Shown here one piece after another: positions 36,890-49,065 of a stretch of DNA of 64,000 nucleotides. How positions within the stretch are numbered: position 1 is the first letter of the stretch; each line of letters opens with the position of its first letter. The notes beneath the pieces were generated by a model that worked only from the letters and a program-made list of their open reading frames with translations, searched no databases and had not been told where the DNA came from. Made by a program: the position numbers and the translations under genes. The stretch spans positions 261,524,687 through 261,588,686 of the forward strand of contig NC_069658.1 of assembly GCF_027244095.1 (NCBI RefSeq), given 5' to 3'. This stretch comes from Hemicordylus capensis (taxonomy: Eukaryota > Chordata > Lepidosauria > Squamata > Cordylidae).

Positions 36890-38385
36890 AGGTGGACTTT
36901 CAAAAAGCATTCTACAAAGTTCCTCACCAAAGGCCCTTGTGTAAATTTAGCAGTCATGGGATAAGGGGACAGGTTCATGAACAAGAAACAGGCTGAAGGA
37001 CAAGAAACAGGGTAGAAATAAATGGACAGTTTTCACAATGGAAAGACATAGGAAGTGGAGTCCCCCAGGGATCAGTACTGGGACCAGTGCTCTTTAACTT
37101 GTTCATAAATGATCTAGAAGTTGGGGTAAGCGAGGTGGCCAAATTTACAGATGACACCAAACTATTTAGGGTAGTGAAATCCAAAAGAGATTGCAAGGAG
37201 CTCCAAAAGGATCTCTCCAAACTGGTGGAGTGGGCAACAAGATGTCAAATGCAACTCGATGTTAACAAGTACCAAGTGATGCATATTGGGGCAAAAAAAT
37301 TCAACGTCACATATACACTGATGGGGTATGAGCTGTCGGTGACTGACCAGGGGAGAGATCTTGGGGTCGTGGTGGACCCCAAGAGAGATCTTGGGGACAG
37401 TTCATTGAAAGTGTCGACTCAGTGTGCAGCATCTGTGAAAAAGGCCAATTCCATGCTTTGAATCATTAGGAAGAGGTTTGAAAATAAAGCTGTCAATATT
37501 ATAATGCCCTTATACAAAACTATAGTGCCACATTTGGAGTACTGTGTGCAGTTCAGGCCACCATATCTTAAGAAGGACATTGTAGAACTGGAAAAGGTAC
37601 AGAAGTGGGGCAACAAAGATGATTTTTAATTTTTTTTTTTTACATTTTATATCCCACTCTTCCTCCAAGGAGCCCAGAGCGGTGTACTACATACTTAGGT
37701 TCCTCCTCACAACAACCCTGTGAAGTAGGTTAGGCTGAGAAAAGTGACTGGCCCAGAGTCACCCAGGAAGTATCATGGCTGAATGGGGATTTGAACTCGG
37801 GTCTCCCCGGTCCTAGTCCAGCACTCTAACCACTACACCACACTGATCAGGGGCTTAGGGCACCTTCCTTACAAGGCAAGGCTACAACACCTGTGGCTTT
37901 TTAGTTTAGAAAGACGACTGAGGGGAGACATGATAGAGATCTATAAAATCATGCATGGTATGGAGAAAGTTTATAGAAATTTTTCTCCCTCTCACCTAAC
38001 ACTAGAACCAGGGGTCATCCCATGAAACTGATTGCCAAGAAACTTAGGACCAACAAAAGGAAACACTTTTTCACACAACATATATCCTATGGAATTCTCT
38101 GCCACAAGATGTGGTAACAGCCTGGATGGCTTTAAGAAGGGTTTAGATAAATTCATGGAGGACAGGTCTGTCAATATCTACTAGTCTAAGGACTATAGGC
38201 CACTTCCAGCCTCAGAGGCAGGATGCCTCTCAATGTTGCAGGGGAGTAGCAGTAGGAGAGAGCATGCCCTCAGCTCTTGCCTGTGGGCTTCCCAGAGGTA
38301 ACTTGTGGGCCACTGTGTGAAGCAGCATGCTGGGCAAGATGGGCTTCCTTGGGCCTGATCCAGCAGGGCTTTTCTTTTGTTCTTA
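36890..38385 (+). mobile_element. CR1 LINE fragment, 5'-truncated, interrupted by a SINE
   Basis: The first part encodes the end of a CR1 reverse transcriptase: GSVLGPVLFNLFINDLE, the FTDDTKLF form of the catalytic YADD-type motif, then VEWATRCQMQLDVNKYQVMH and RDLGVVVD. After a minus-strand SINE (37622-37848) it resumes with the CR1 3' region, ending near GATCCAGCAGGGC and TTGTTCTTA. Several stops show it is inactive. Confidence 0.85.
37622..37848 (-). mobile_element. tRNA-derived SINE inside the CR1
   Basis: Minus-strand copy of the SINE whose + form reads GGTGTAGTGGTTAGAGTGCT and GAGTTCAAATCCCC (A- and B-box region). It splits the CR1 at 37622. Confidence 0.85.
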
Positions 38386-38649
38386 AGGGGGGCACCTTAA
38401 TGTTTAGTTTCAGGAAAGAATTTCCACTCCAGTTGGATTTAGCTAGGAATGGAGGATGTATTTGCCCTCCCTTGGCTCATCTGTGGTAGTAAGCTAGCCC
38501 CGTTTGCTCCAATGGCACCTTTCTACTGAACATCTGCCTTTTTCTTGTACCACACCAGTCTGGGATTGTATGGAGGACTGGTAAATGAACAGCATTGCTT
38601 TGGGGTGGGGTGGAGTTTGTCAGTTCTTCTGTGATTCCATGACTCAAGG

Positions 38650-38756
38650 GTTCTCATCCCAAGTCCCCAGATGTTGGACCACAACTCCCACGGTCCCCAG
38701 CCACAACAGCCTTATAGTCCAACCTCTGGGGACCCAGATTTGAGAACCCCTGCATA
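38650..38756. mobile_element. Palindromic MITE, same type
   Basis: GGGTTCTCATCCCAAGTCC and the inverse GGACCCAGATTTGAGAACCC, with CCACAACTCCCACGGTCC inside. Confidence 0.78.
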
Positions 38757-38811
38757 ACCCAAGACAGATTCTCTTTAGCAGAGTGCAGTGAAGATAATCC
38801 ATCAAAAGGCA

Positions 38812-38940
38812 TAAGAGTGAGAACAGCCCTGCTGGAGCACACCAAGTCCAGCATTCTGTTTCCAGCAGTGGGTGGCCTGTCAAATGCCTTTGGGAAGCAG
38901 GTCATGATGGTGATGGCTTTCTGCTGCTATTTGTTCCCAG
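38812..38940 (-). mobile_element. CR1-like LINE 3' fragment
   Basis: On the minus strand it ends in CCAGCAGGGCTGTTCTCAC, the CR1 terminus. It is diverged. Confidence 0.6.
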
Positions 38941-39274
38941 CAACCAGAGCAATAGTAGCCCTGTCCACATACAGTATTACATTGTTCAGTGCATGGACAG
39001 CAATTGCTGATCTGTATGGGTATAGTTATTCACATTGTGTTCAAGGTGTATGCTGCAGTATGCACAACCTGTATCCTACATTTCCAAGAGGCTCAGTCCC
39101 CGTGACTTTTTAAAAAATGCATGTACATTCATTCACAGGAAATGTGAATTGTGCCCTGAAACCAGTGTGTGCATACAATGTAGTGTGTGAATGGTGCATC
39201 TCCCTAGTGTCTCTGCACAGGGAGATTCCATTTAGCTGTTATGGCAGACAGGAAACAGAAGATGACTAGGTCAA

Positions 39275-41502
39275 CGTGCAACATCATTCTGGTTTATTGT
39301 TAACAATAATAATATTATATATATTTAAAAAAACAAACACTGATGGAAATGGCTGGATACAGCTGCTTTAACCCTCACCCCACATACACTGATCTGGGCA
39401 GACCCTATTCCCCGCCATATCAGAGGCCTGCCATATTCAATCACTCACTCGCTCACTCACTTGTTCATGGGCTCCCAGTACAGCTGTTCCCACAGTGCAA
39501 AAAAAAGGGGGGAGGGGAATGATGATGACAAAAAAACTGTGCACAAGTAAGAACATAAATTAGCAAGGAAGGGACAGGGGAAAAACAGTGTAAATGTCCT
39601 TGTTTCTTCCCATCTGCACCTCCTCCTCCCACTCATTCATACTTCGGTTCCCTCAGACCACACTCTTTCTCCCATTGGTGCTCCTACAGCCATGATGTTC
39701 TGCTTTCGTACATTTGCCAGTCTTCTGCTATCTCAATTGATATTCTCTCCTCCAGATGAGTTGTGGCATTCTTCAAGCTGTTTAACGGAGCAGTTCACTA
39801 GTCATTCCCTTAGAAGCAAGAGAGAACATGTGTGCTCCTTCTTCTGTGTGACAGCCTCTAGGTTGAGAGAACCAGACACTTGTACATAAGCTTCCAAAAT
39901 GACATTGTGGCTTGCTTGCTTCAGTCATCTGGAGAAAAGACTCTGGAGCACTCCCCCAGTTTGTGTGATCCACTCTGTCTGCCCCCCACTGATTAATGGG
40001 GCCCACTGATGCTCTCATCGGAAGGTACCCAAAAGTATCTTGACCTGCAATTACTTTGCACTCAGACATGTCATAAAGTCATTCCTAATTCAGTCGGTCC
40101 ACTTTTCCCGCTCCAAAGTGCCATGCAGTGACGAATGGCAAACACGCATCAAGATGGTCGGTATAACAGTAAATATAGAATTTTAAAAACATGGACTATT
40201 TGTCAGAATATCACCTCCTTCCCTAACAACCAACTTGCCTCTGTTCATTTCAGTTCATGCCTGCTTGTCCAGTCCTGAAAGAGTTCTAGTCCTGGACAGG
40301 AAAATGGGCATGGCTCAGACAAGGAGCCTCATTTTTGCTTCCGGCTCCCCTGTTTGTTTTTAACATATTCCGTATGCTACTGCCTCCCCTCTTTTGCTTA
40401 CAAATACAAATTCTGCTGAATCTGACATGATTGCTCCTGCCTGAGATTAAAAAATAAAATGTACCAAACACCAACTAGCTCTGTCCACATGCAGAGACCT
40501 CCCCATTTGCCACGTCCCACGTCTTAACACTGACTGCTTGAGTAACAAGCAGAGCCCCTCCCCATCTGCCCAATTACATGCCTTATTGCCCATGACTCTG
40601 CTTTAACAATCACTAGAGCCAGACTAGTTTGAACTGCCCTTCTTCAGAATGGCTTAAAAAATGTGGAAACCTTTCCCTCCCAGGTACAAAGTCCCCCCCC
40701 CCAATACTGATAGGCTGTGTGCCACAATAATTGCCCCCTGCCAAAGCAAATTAACCCCCTCCCCTAGCCAAAACAAAAAACAAAAAACCCTCCCCTCATC
40801 CACATGGCAGCAATTAGAATGTTTTTTAAATTTTTTTTCCAAAGTCCTAAAGGATAATACGGAGATACTTTAAAAAAACAAAACAAAAATGATTCGGGAA
40901 TTACAAAAAAGTCCCTTAGCCAAAGAAGGCTACAGTCGTTTGAGTGATAGCAGGAAGAAAGATACTGCTGTTTATATTAGCCCTTGTTTGCAACACGGCA
41001 AGGCTGGAGAAGTGTGGACACAAGGTTCAGTGCTCCCCCTGCTGGTTATTTTAAGAAATATCCGCAAATCTGTTGCACCAGACTTGTCCTCAGTTGGCAA
41101 TACAGATACTGTAGGGAAAACGATTCTCTTTGAATCAACCCCGTGTAGTTGAGCTCCATCAATCATGCAATTTGGAGCACCCTGCTGTTTGGATTTGGAG
41201 GGGTTTTCGGCGGGGGGGTAGGAGGGCGGGTCTAATGCCTTTTTTTCAGTGCCAGACGAAAATAATATCAGAGAAGGGGAGGGTATTTTCACAACTGTTT
41301 CTTCTTTCCTGAAAAAAGAAATCTAAACAGGGCCCTAGGAAAAGGACAAAACTGTCTGTCTTGGTCCCAGCTTCTTTCCTTGGCATGGTGGTCACTGGAA
41401 GACGGAAAGAAATCTTTAAAAGTTTCAGCTGAAGGACTTGGAGCATGGCAAGAGTCCATATATATCCTCCACCCTTCCCTGGGATGGAGAAGGATGAATG
41501 GG
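39275..41502 (-). other. PPP1R18: PPP1R18-like 3' UTR (probable)
   Basis: About 2.2 kb follows the stop codon and ends at AATAAA (minus strand) at 39293-39298. I recognise none of the window's interspersed repeats in it, which contrasts with both flanks and fits exonic sequence. No long open frame is present. Confidence 0.55.
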
Positions 41503-41522
41503 TTACCGCCGACAAGATTCAT
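41503..41522 (-). CDS. PPP1R18: PPP1R18-like last coding exon (DESCRR stop)
   Basis: A tiny terminal coding piece: with the G carried over from the previous exon it reads DESCRR then TAA at 41503-41505. The acceptor TTCCAG is at 41523-41528. It is too short to be found without the splice link. Confidence 0.68.
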
Positions 41523-42825
41523 CTGGAAATGGGGAGAGAGGAGAATAAGAGTGTCAGCGAAAGGGGGAAGCACAAAGAAAGGAGCCCAGGAGCCCAGAGT
41601 GCCACTAAACCCACATTTCCCACAAATTGGACCAAGGTTCCTGGCAATTTTCAAACAAGACCACTAGATGGAGCCTCAATAACAGTCTCTACTAAGGGCC
41701 AATGAAAATAATCCCTCCAGCAGCACAATCTTACATGTGTTTACTTGGAAGTAAGTGCCAAAGAGTTCAGTAGGGCTCCCTGTGTTTAGGGCTGCAGCCA
41801 TAATGTCTAACTAGGGATGTGCACAAACCTGTTTGGTGGCCCTTTTATGGGCCTCTGAACAGGTTCAAACACTGGCCGGTTTGGAGGCTTGAAGGCGGGG
41901 TGGGGGGGGACAATTTTAAGGGCAGTGGAGGGTGTACTTAGCCCTCTCTCCCAGCCCCTCCTTCAAACCGGCCCCTGCCAGCTCCATGCACATCCCTATT
42001 TCTAACACTTCCAGAGATAGCATTGTTCCTGTTTTACATGACTCATATCATATCTCAGATGACCTAACAATGAGAGTTTCCGCTGGTACAGAGAGAAGAG
42101 CAGTTTAATCACAAAGAAATCTCCATTTTTATTGTGCCAACTGATCATACGAACTCACCTGGGCCTTAGAACTAAGACGGACAAGCAGCAGCTCTACATT
42201 GGTTGTTGGGCTGCACCATTTCATACCACTGATGCGGGTTCAGACATCTGAAGGACTCCCCATTGCATAACAGAGCAAGACTCACCCAGAACCTTTTCTC
42301 TGACATGTGTAGGGAGTATTTTATATAGGGGAGCATTCAAATACTGGAGCCCCCACCTTCTGTCTTGAGAAACTATAGTCCAGCAACTGAGACATCACAC
42401 AGAGCTTCTAACCCTCTGTTTTAGCTCTCTGTGAGGCCAGATAGTTTGCCTAAAGGGCTTTCCTCTCCAACTGGCACAGCCTCTTGCCAGTCTGTCTTGG
42501 CCCAACTTGAGAGCCCAAACTTATGAAATGAACCTTATTTGAAAGCACGTCGGGGGAGTGCTCCCCAATCAACCAGGATCCACACAACAGCATGTCCAGA
42601 GGCTCCCAAATACTCACCCACAATGAGGGGCTTGGTCCTCAGGAGGCCGGGCAGGCCACGGTGAAGCAGCAGCAGCTCCTCCTCTTCTTCTTCGTCATCC
42701 CCATGGGGGTTGGTGCAGCTCAGAGCTTCCGACTCTTCTGGGGGCCCAAACTCCTCCAGCAGGGAACTCTCTGATGGGTACAGGAAGGTCTTCTCCAGCT
42801 GGTTCTCACTAAATGAAATTTTAAG
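41503..42825 (-). CDS. PPP1R18: Phostensin/taperin-family gene, last two coding exons (probable PPP1R18)
   Basis: Exons 42618-42825 and 41503-41522 join (one base of phase) into LKISFSENQLEKTFLYPSES, then an acidic EEEEEE stretch and TKPLIVDESCRR stop. A YPSES block, an acidic run and a short basic end fit the C-terminus I remember for phostensin and its relative taperin. Human phostensin targets protein phosphatase 1 to actin filaments. It is encoded beside DHX16 on the same strand, which favours PPP1R18 over taperin. The large first coding exon with the PP1-binding motif is not found up to 64000. Confidence 0.7.
41812..41998. mobile_element. hAT-like foldback MITE
   Basis: Starts TAGGGATGTGCACAAACC and ends CATGCACATCCCTA. 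The flanks TGTCTAAC and TTTCTAAC match at seven of eight. It lies in the last PPP1R18 intron. Confidence 0.85.
42618..42825 (-). CDS. PPP1R18: PPP1R18-like penultimate coding exon
   Basis: The acceptor CTGTAG is immediately right of 42825 and the donor GTGAGT left of 42618. Seventy codons run from LKISFSE through the GDDEEEEEELLLLHRGLP block to KPLIV. The phase at its start is inferred. Confidence 0.75.
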
Positions 42826-43014
42826 CTACAGCGGAGGAAAGAGGTGGTTAGATACCAAGTTCCACAGCAACAGTACCATAATGACCCCTTGCAGAACAGA
42901 TTGTTTACCTACTTACATTTCTACATCACCCTTCATCCTAGGACCTCGGGGCAGTGAACAACAAATTGAAATCAGACAAAACAAACACTAGAAAATAAGA
43001 CTGGGCTCTCACCC

Positions 43015-43108
43015 GAGAGCAGGTTCCAGCCACAATAGCCAAAGGGGATGATGGGAGTTTTTAGTCCAACAACATCTGGGGACCCAAGTCTGAGAACCAC
43101 GGCTCTAT
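43015..43108. mobile_element. Palindromic MITE, partial
   Basis: Only one arm is clear: GATGATGGGAGTTTTTAGTC, AACAACATCTGGGGACCC, TGAGAACCACGGCTC. Confidence 0.7.
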
Positions 43109-43279
43109 AATGCCCTCCTTTTTCTAAACTAAAACGTCTCAGTGCTCCAGTCTCTTGATCCAGATACTGGTGGGGATACTCATCCAGATGTGCATCTGGA
43201 TCCGTATTGATAGCGCATATGGGAAGTTTCTTTCCTGCATGGATTTCCCTTGCTGGATCTGGGGAGAGTGCATTTTACA

Positions 43280-43440
43280 TTGCCATTGACCTTACATCAT
43301 TTTATTTTATTTAAAAGGTTTATACGCCACCATTCTTCACATGTGAATTCATGGCAACTCAACAAAAATGTAAAAACACAATATAATGCAATAAAAAGTA
43401 GCAGTTTAGAAAACCAATCATAAAAGCACAGAGATAAGAG
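43280..43440 (-). mobile_element. L2-like LINE 3' fragment, antisense
   Basis: TTTATACGCCACCATTCTTC and the A-rich AACACAATATAATGCAATAA stretch. Confidence 0.5.
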
Positions 43441-43621
43441 ACAATCATTAAACAGGGCTGGTTGATTCAGCAAGGCTGATACTGTGCTGAAACTAAGGAG
43501 GTCTGGATAGGGGATCCCCTAGGATTCAGAACCCCCTGTAACCCACCATGAATAACAGAATTTTAGAGCTGGAAGGGAACTTGGAGGTTTCCTAATCCAA
43601 CTCCCCATCAGGAAACTGCTA

Positions 43622-43756
43622 CAGCAGTAGCCGCAAACTGCAATCCTCCAGCTGTTGGACTACAGCTCCCATCATCCCCAGTCACAATGGTCAGTGCCAA
43701 GGATGATAGGAAGTGCCTGCCAACATCTGCAGGAGGGCCACAGTTTGACCCCGTGG
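43622..43756. mobile_element. Palindromic MITE, same type
   Basis: GTTGGACTACAGCTCCCATC and ACATCTGCAGGAGGGCCAC inverted arms. Confidence 0.75.
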
Positions 43757-44481
43757 CCTGCAGATGACAGCATTCCTGGCCTACAGCATTCCTAACAGAT
43801 GGCCCATAAAATGCCCAATGGCCCTTACAGCTGAGTTCCACCATGGAAGCAAAGTGGAAGATAAATACAAGAAACAAGGAAATGTCACTCACCTATAATG
43901 GTCATGAGGCATTAGTGTCCTGTTTTACAGTTTTGTACTTTACAAATTAAAATGATTAAACTTACTAAGTAGATGCCCTTCCTAATGTGGTGCTTGCAAG
44001 AAGCCCCTTGGTGCCCTCCCTGGCATAAAAAATGACAGGGCTGTCCATAATTTGACAGGTGATAAGATGGGCATCTTATTAACAAACCCCAAGGGGCTGG
44101 AGGAATTTCTCATAACTACGGTTGCTGCATCGGCACTGGTGCCTGGAAGCCTAAAGATAAAGCCGTGGCCTTGGCCAGGTAAACCACTCCACTGTTGCCT
44201 GCCAAGATGCATCTCTCCACTGCTGCCCCCACCGCCCCCGCTCAATCCCCACTGGCAAAATACAGAGCGGAAGCTGTAGCAGGAGATAAACCTTGGAGGA
44301 AATGAGATTAAACTGCCCCACACCCACCCCTCCTGTGGAGAGAGGGAATGAGACTGTCCGTTCCCAAGGGCAGACATTCTCCTCGCCATGTCACGGTTTA
44401 GTCTAAGCTTTGTTTCCTCCTGCACAAGTGGCGGTTACAGCCCCTGCCATCCACAAGCACCCTCTTTCTCCAGAATTTTTT

Positions 44482-44600
44482 GAAAGAAAGAAAGAAAGAA
44501 AGAAAGAAAGAGAAAATTTTAAAAACCGCAGAAGAGATAGATAGGGAGAGAGGGAAAAGAACAAGGGAAGGAAGAAAGGAGAAAAGACAAAAGACAGAAA
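44482..44600 (+). repeat. (GAAA)n and purine-rich tract
   Basis: Seven GAAA units followed by a mixed A/G-rich stretch. Confidence 0.85.
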
Positions 44601-45654
44601 GGAAACAAAAATAAAATTGAGGTGTGAAGAACGAAAGAGAGCAAGGGAAGGCTCTATCGTACTTTTTTGTATTGGGTTTGAAGACTGAAAGGAACCAATC
44701 TTTATTTTCTGTTTCTCTTTCTCCACTATTTCATTTTAAGAAACTACCTACTTCCTCATTAAACTCCATAGGCCCAATTGCACACATATTTATTTCCCAC
44801 TCTAAGTATTAAGTATTAAGTATGGACTGCACAAAATGCATCTACCAGTTGTGCTTTAGAATAAACCATGAGCCCTGGCATTGTGAAAAGCAAAGCAGTC
44901 AGAAAAGAGCACAGAAGGCACTGCCTGGGAGAAGTCCCGAGATAACTGCAGGCTCTTTTGCTCATGAAGAGGCACAGTCACCTCTGGGGTGGAGCAGCTA
45001 ATTACAAAGTACTGTTGTTGCCAAAGGTATAGGGCCAGAAGCGTGCAAGATGAGGCATGGAAGCGATGCAATCACCTTTTTTAAAAATAGCAACCACGGG
45101 AAGGTCAGATCCAGGGTGGGGTGGGGTGGGGGAGGGGTGGAGTTGCCATGTCCCCTGAAATTCCAGGTTTCACCCAGATTTTAAGTATCTCACCCAGCTT
45201 GCTTAGCCCACCCAGATTCTCCCAGATTTCAGTAAAAAAGAAAAAGTTAAAAAAGCTAATCTTTAGCCCTTGTAGAAGCGGAGTTATGGAGCAAAACGTG
45301 TGGTCACTATTCTGCTCAGAAATTATTTTCCAGGCAATTTACATAATATGCAAATTAGGCACCCAGATTTGGAAAGCCACAATATGGCAACCCTAGGTAG
45401 GGGTAACCTTCCCCTCATGCTGTTTTCCTGATGCAAATCACGCACCCCCAAGCTGCGGTTCGTTCCAGGAGGGTGGGAAATATGGACACAAATAGCACCT
45501 TCTCTTCCAGGTCAAATGGTTTCAGGGGAGCAACTTCCATTAGGAAAATGGGGTGGAAGAAAGGGGTTCACCCCCCATTCCCCATATACCATGGTCCTCA
45601 TCCCGACTGCCCCCCCCATGGCTATTTTTTTAAAGGTTAAAGGAGACTGAATTT

Positions 45655-46080
45655 TTAAAAATTTATATACCGCCTTTCATGAAAGCAAATCCCAACGCAG
45701 TTCGCCGCATATTAAAAACAATAACATCTATAAAAATTACAAATTACCAATAAAACAGCAAAAATACAGCACACAGAAACAGCACCAATAGCAAAAAGGA
45801 AAACAGCATCCCTTAAAATGCAAAAAGAAATAAAAATCAGTTAAAAGAACAGGCCTCCTAAAGACAGTGAGGGAGACTGAGGAATGGATGTCCATTGGGA
45901 GAGCATTCCAAAGCCTGGGGCAATGATCGAAAAGGCCCTGTCCCATGTGCCGGACAATCAAGCCTCCCTCAGTGTCAGCACATGGAGCAGAGCCCCTTCT
46001 GTCGATCCTGTCAGCTTGGCAGAAACCTTTGGATTTCTTGTTGTATCCAATTTGGCTCTTAGGATGCGTGCATAGGCAAG
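45655..46080 (-). mobile_element. L2-like LINE 3' region, antisense
   Basis: TTATATACCGCCTTTCATGA is the inverted 3' tail. Further right come GGGAGAGCATTCCAAAGCC, GGCCCTGTCCCATGTGCC and TCTTAGGATGCGTGCATAGG blocks. Confidence 0.65.
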
Positions 46081-46924
46081 TTGTCTATTTTGGCGGCAGG
46101 AGGAGCCACACGCAAGCTAAAGAGCAGAAGGTTTGCTGAGCAAGTTGAGATCAACTTGGTCTCCAAGAGAACTTGATGGATAGAAATCGGTGAGGGTCAG
46201 CCCTGGAGGCACCTCCCCAGAACATAATATCTTCAGTGTCAAGGCTCAGCCCAGCATTAGGTGAAGGCTGAGCTGGCCTTAAGGTTTTTGCCCTAGGCAA
46301 AGATTCTGGCACTCACCCACCCCAGCCCTGACTTTTAACTTGAGCTGTGTAGGTTGCTCATTTGTAGGGATGGGAGACGGCCGGGCACGGGGACAGACAG
46401 CAAGGCAAGGAGAAGAGAGGAGAGGCGAGGTGAGGCGAGGCTGGCTTGCTCTTTCTCCTCCAGAGCAAATAGGTTCTCTCAGCAAGTCAGACCCGTCAGT
46501 GATTGCTTGGAGAAGGAAAGAGAGGCAAATGGCACCCCGGCACCCCCCGAAAAAAAGTTTGGTGCTCTGTGTGAAGTGATAAAGAGGTTGCTTCTGAACA
46601 CATGTAGAGTATATTTCTTTTATCCCCTGAGTAATCTTCGCTTATACCAGCACACCTAGGGTAAGAGGAATAGCTTAAACATCAAGAAAATGTGGGTTTC
46701 AGGCAGGCTTAAACCTTAATACCTTTAACAGCTGTGTTGCAGGCAGAAATTCAACAGGCAACATGTTTCCTTATCAATCCATTTCCATGCTAATAAAGCC
46801 CGAAAGCATAAGAACCCCTGCTAACTTGGCAAATAAGTACCTTTTAATGCGGTGATTCTCTTTTATTTAGCAGGGGGAGAGTAACTGGCCCTATCCACCC
46901 CCAGCACAGTACCTCCAGTGACTG

Positions 46925-47090
46925 TTGCTGGTGTCTATCTTAAGTTTATTTTTAGATTGTGAGCCCTTTGGGGACAGGGTTCCATCTTATTTATTTATTA
47001 TTTCTCTGTGTAAATCACCCTGAGCCATTTTTGGAAGGGCAGAATAGAAATAGAATGAACGACTGAATGAATGAATGAATGAATGAATAA
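46925..47090 (+). mobile_element. LINE 3' end (CCCTTTGGGGACAGGG type)
   Basis: GATTGTGAGCCCTTTGGGG, CACCCTGAGCCATTTTTGG and a GAATGAATGAATG tail. Confidence 0.7.
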
Positions 47091-47091
47091 G

Positions 47092-47225
47092 GGCCCTGCT
47101 GGATCAGCTCAGATCAGCATCTTGTTTCTCATGGTTGCCAAAAGGTACTTCTGGAGAGCCCCCTACCAGGGCCTGAAGGCATCAGCCCTCCACTGCTGGC
47201 CATCAGCAACTCATATTCAGTGGCA
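47092..47225 (-). mobile_element. CR1-like LINE 3' fragment
   Basis: GGGCCCTGCTGGATCAG, then a region with CAGCATCTTG and TTTCTCATGG, is the inverted form of the CR1 end. Confidence 0.55.
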
Positions 47226-47407
47226 TATTGCCTCCACCTGTTGAATTTCTGCCTTCCATATAAGGCAAATGTATTGTTAGGAAAAAGTCACCCTCAGGAA
47301 CTCCCTTAACTCCAGTCCTCCTTTCCCCAATGATACTAGAGCTCACTTTGTGCAGTCTCCCCAGTACTATCTGAAGCAAGGAAGGGCAATCCAGAACATG
47401 AAGGGCC

Positions 47408-47496
47408 CCACACATATTGTTGGACTACAACTCCCATCATCCTAGCCACAATGGCTAAAGGGAGGATGGGAGCTGTACTCCAACAGCCCCTGGCCT
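47408..47496. mobile_element. Palindromic MITE, same type
   Basis: TTGGACTACAACTCCCATCA facing GGATGGGAGCTGTACTCCAA. The outer ends are lost. Confidence 0.75.
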
Positions 47497-48146
47497 ATGT
47501 AACAGAATGTCAGCTGTAAACATAGTAAGCCTAGGTTCTGACCTCAAGCCCTACAGTCACATGGTGGCCATCGACAAGCTGCTTTTTCTCTGCCAGATTG
47601 CAGATTCCTTCTGTAAAACCAGGGAAATTACAGTAACCTACCTCATAGGGTTGGTGTGGGAAAACTTAATAAGGACTGCAAAGCATTTAATTCAGAACAC
47701 TGTAGAAGTCCTCAGTCAATGATAAATTACAACTTTGCAAACCTGAGCTTCTCTACACACCATGGTTCACAGAGGCCCACTCTGATTTTAGTTCAGTTTA
47801 GTTTTATTTAAATTACTTTTTCTCCAGTCTTGTCAGCCAAAACTGGGGTACTGGGATCCAGTTTTAAAGTTCCATGTTGCCAGTTCAGGCCCTCCATTTA
47901 TTCCTAGTCCCTCTGCCCAGAGTACTGTACAGCAACATAGGGGGTCCTTGATCTTATCTGCTTCCAAAGCGGTTCCCATGGGAATTAATCCAAACTAATC
48001 TCAATTAACTGGTCTATTAATGACCCAGGGAATAGGTGGGGGGAGGGTGCTCACCTCCAGAGAGGAGTTTGTAGCAGAGCAGGGAAGAGAAAAAGCTAGC
48101 CAGAGGGAATGTGTGTACATCCACACAGATCAGGAGAGCTGATCTT

Positions 48147-48425
48147 GTGGTAGCAAGCATGACTTGTCCCCTTAGCTAAAATGGGTCCACCCTGGTTGCA
48201 GATGAATGGGAGACTTGATTAGGAGCCCTGTAAGATATTCCCCTCAGGGGATGGAGCCGCTCTGGAAAGAGCAGAAGGTTCCAAGTTCTCTCCCTGGCTT
48301 CTCCAAGATAGGGCTGAGAGAGATTCCTGCCTGCAACTTTGGAGAAGCTGCTGCCAGTCTGTGTAGACAATAGTGAGCTAGATGGACTCAGTATATGGCA
48401 GCTTCCTGTGGTCCTATACACATCT
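48147..48425 (-). repeat. Interspersed repeat G, antisense copy
   Basis: GATCTTGTGGTAGCAAGCAT, AAGATATTCCCCTCAGGGG, GAGCTAGATGGACTCAGTAT. Confidence 0.75.
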
Positions 48426-48535
48426 AGTGGCCGGGCATATTCCTGTACCTTTAACAAGTCTGACCTATAGAAGTTGGAAGCTGGAACTGTTCACAATGTG
48501 TGCGTGCGTGTGTGTGTGTGTGTTTAAAAAAATAT

Positions 48536-48725
48536 ATATATATTCCACTCTTCCTCCAAGGAGCTCAGAGCGGTGTACATAGTTAAGTTTCTCCTCACAA
48601 CAACCCTGTGAAGAAGGTTAGGCTGAGAGAGAAGTGACTGGCCCAGAGTCACCCAACAAATATCATGGCTGAATAGGGATTTGAACTCAGGTCTCCCCAG
48701 GCCTAGTCCAGCACTCTAACCACAT
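48536..48725 (-). mobile_element. tRNA-derived SINE
   Basis: TCCTCCAAGGAGCTCAGAGC, GACTGGCCCAGAGTCACCCA and CCAGCACTCTAACCACATA. It follows a GT/AT microsatellite. Confidence 0.85.
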
Positions 48726-49065
48726 AATAAGAAATATGATTTGCTTCAGGGTCTGTAGATCAAGCTGCTATTAAAAAGATAGAAGCAGGGGCCAGTAAAG
48801 GAAGTTGGCAACCCTAGAAATGAGGCTGGCTGAGGGAAAAATAATAGGACCAAACCTGAGAACATATGCCGCAGAACGGGCTGCACCAGCACAGACTGCA
48901 GGTGGGGGCTTGTGTGTGTGTGTTTTTAAATGCCTTACAAGTATAAAACCAGCCCTGTGGCAGAACAACCTTTCTTCCAGATGGGTTGTTTTAACATGGG
49001 GGAAACATTCAAAAACCCTCACCTGCAGCCTGAAGGGTACAAGCCACTTTACAGCGGCAGAATAG

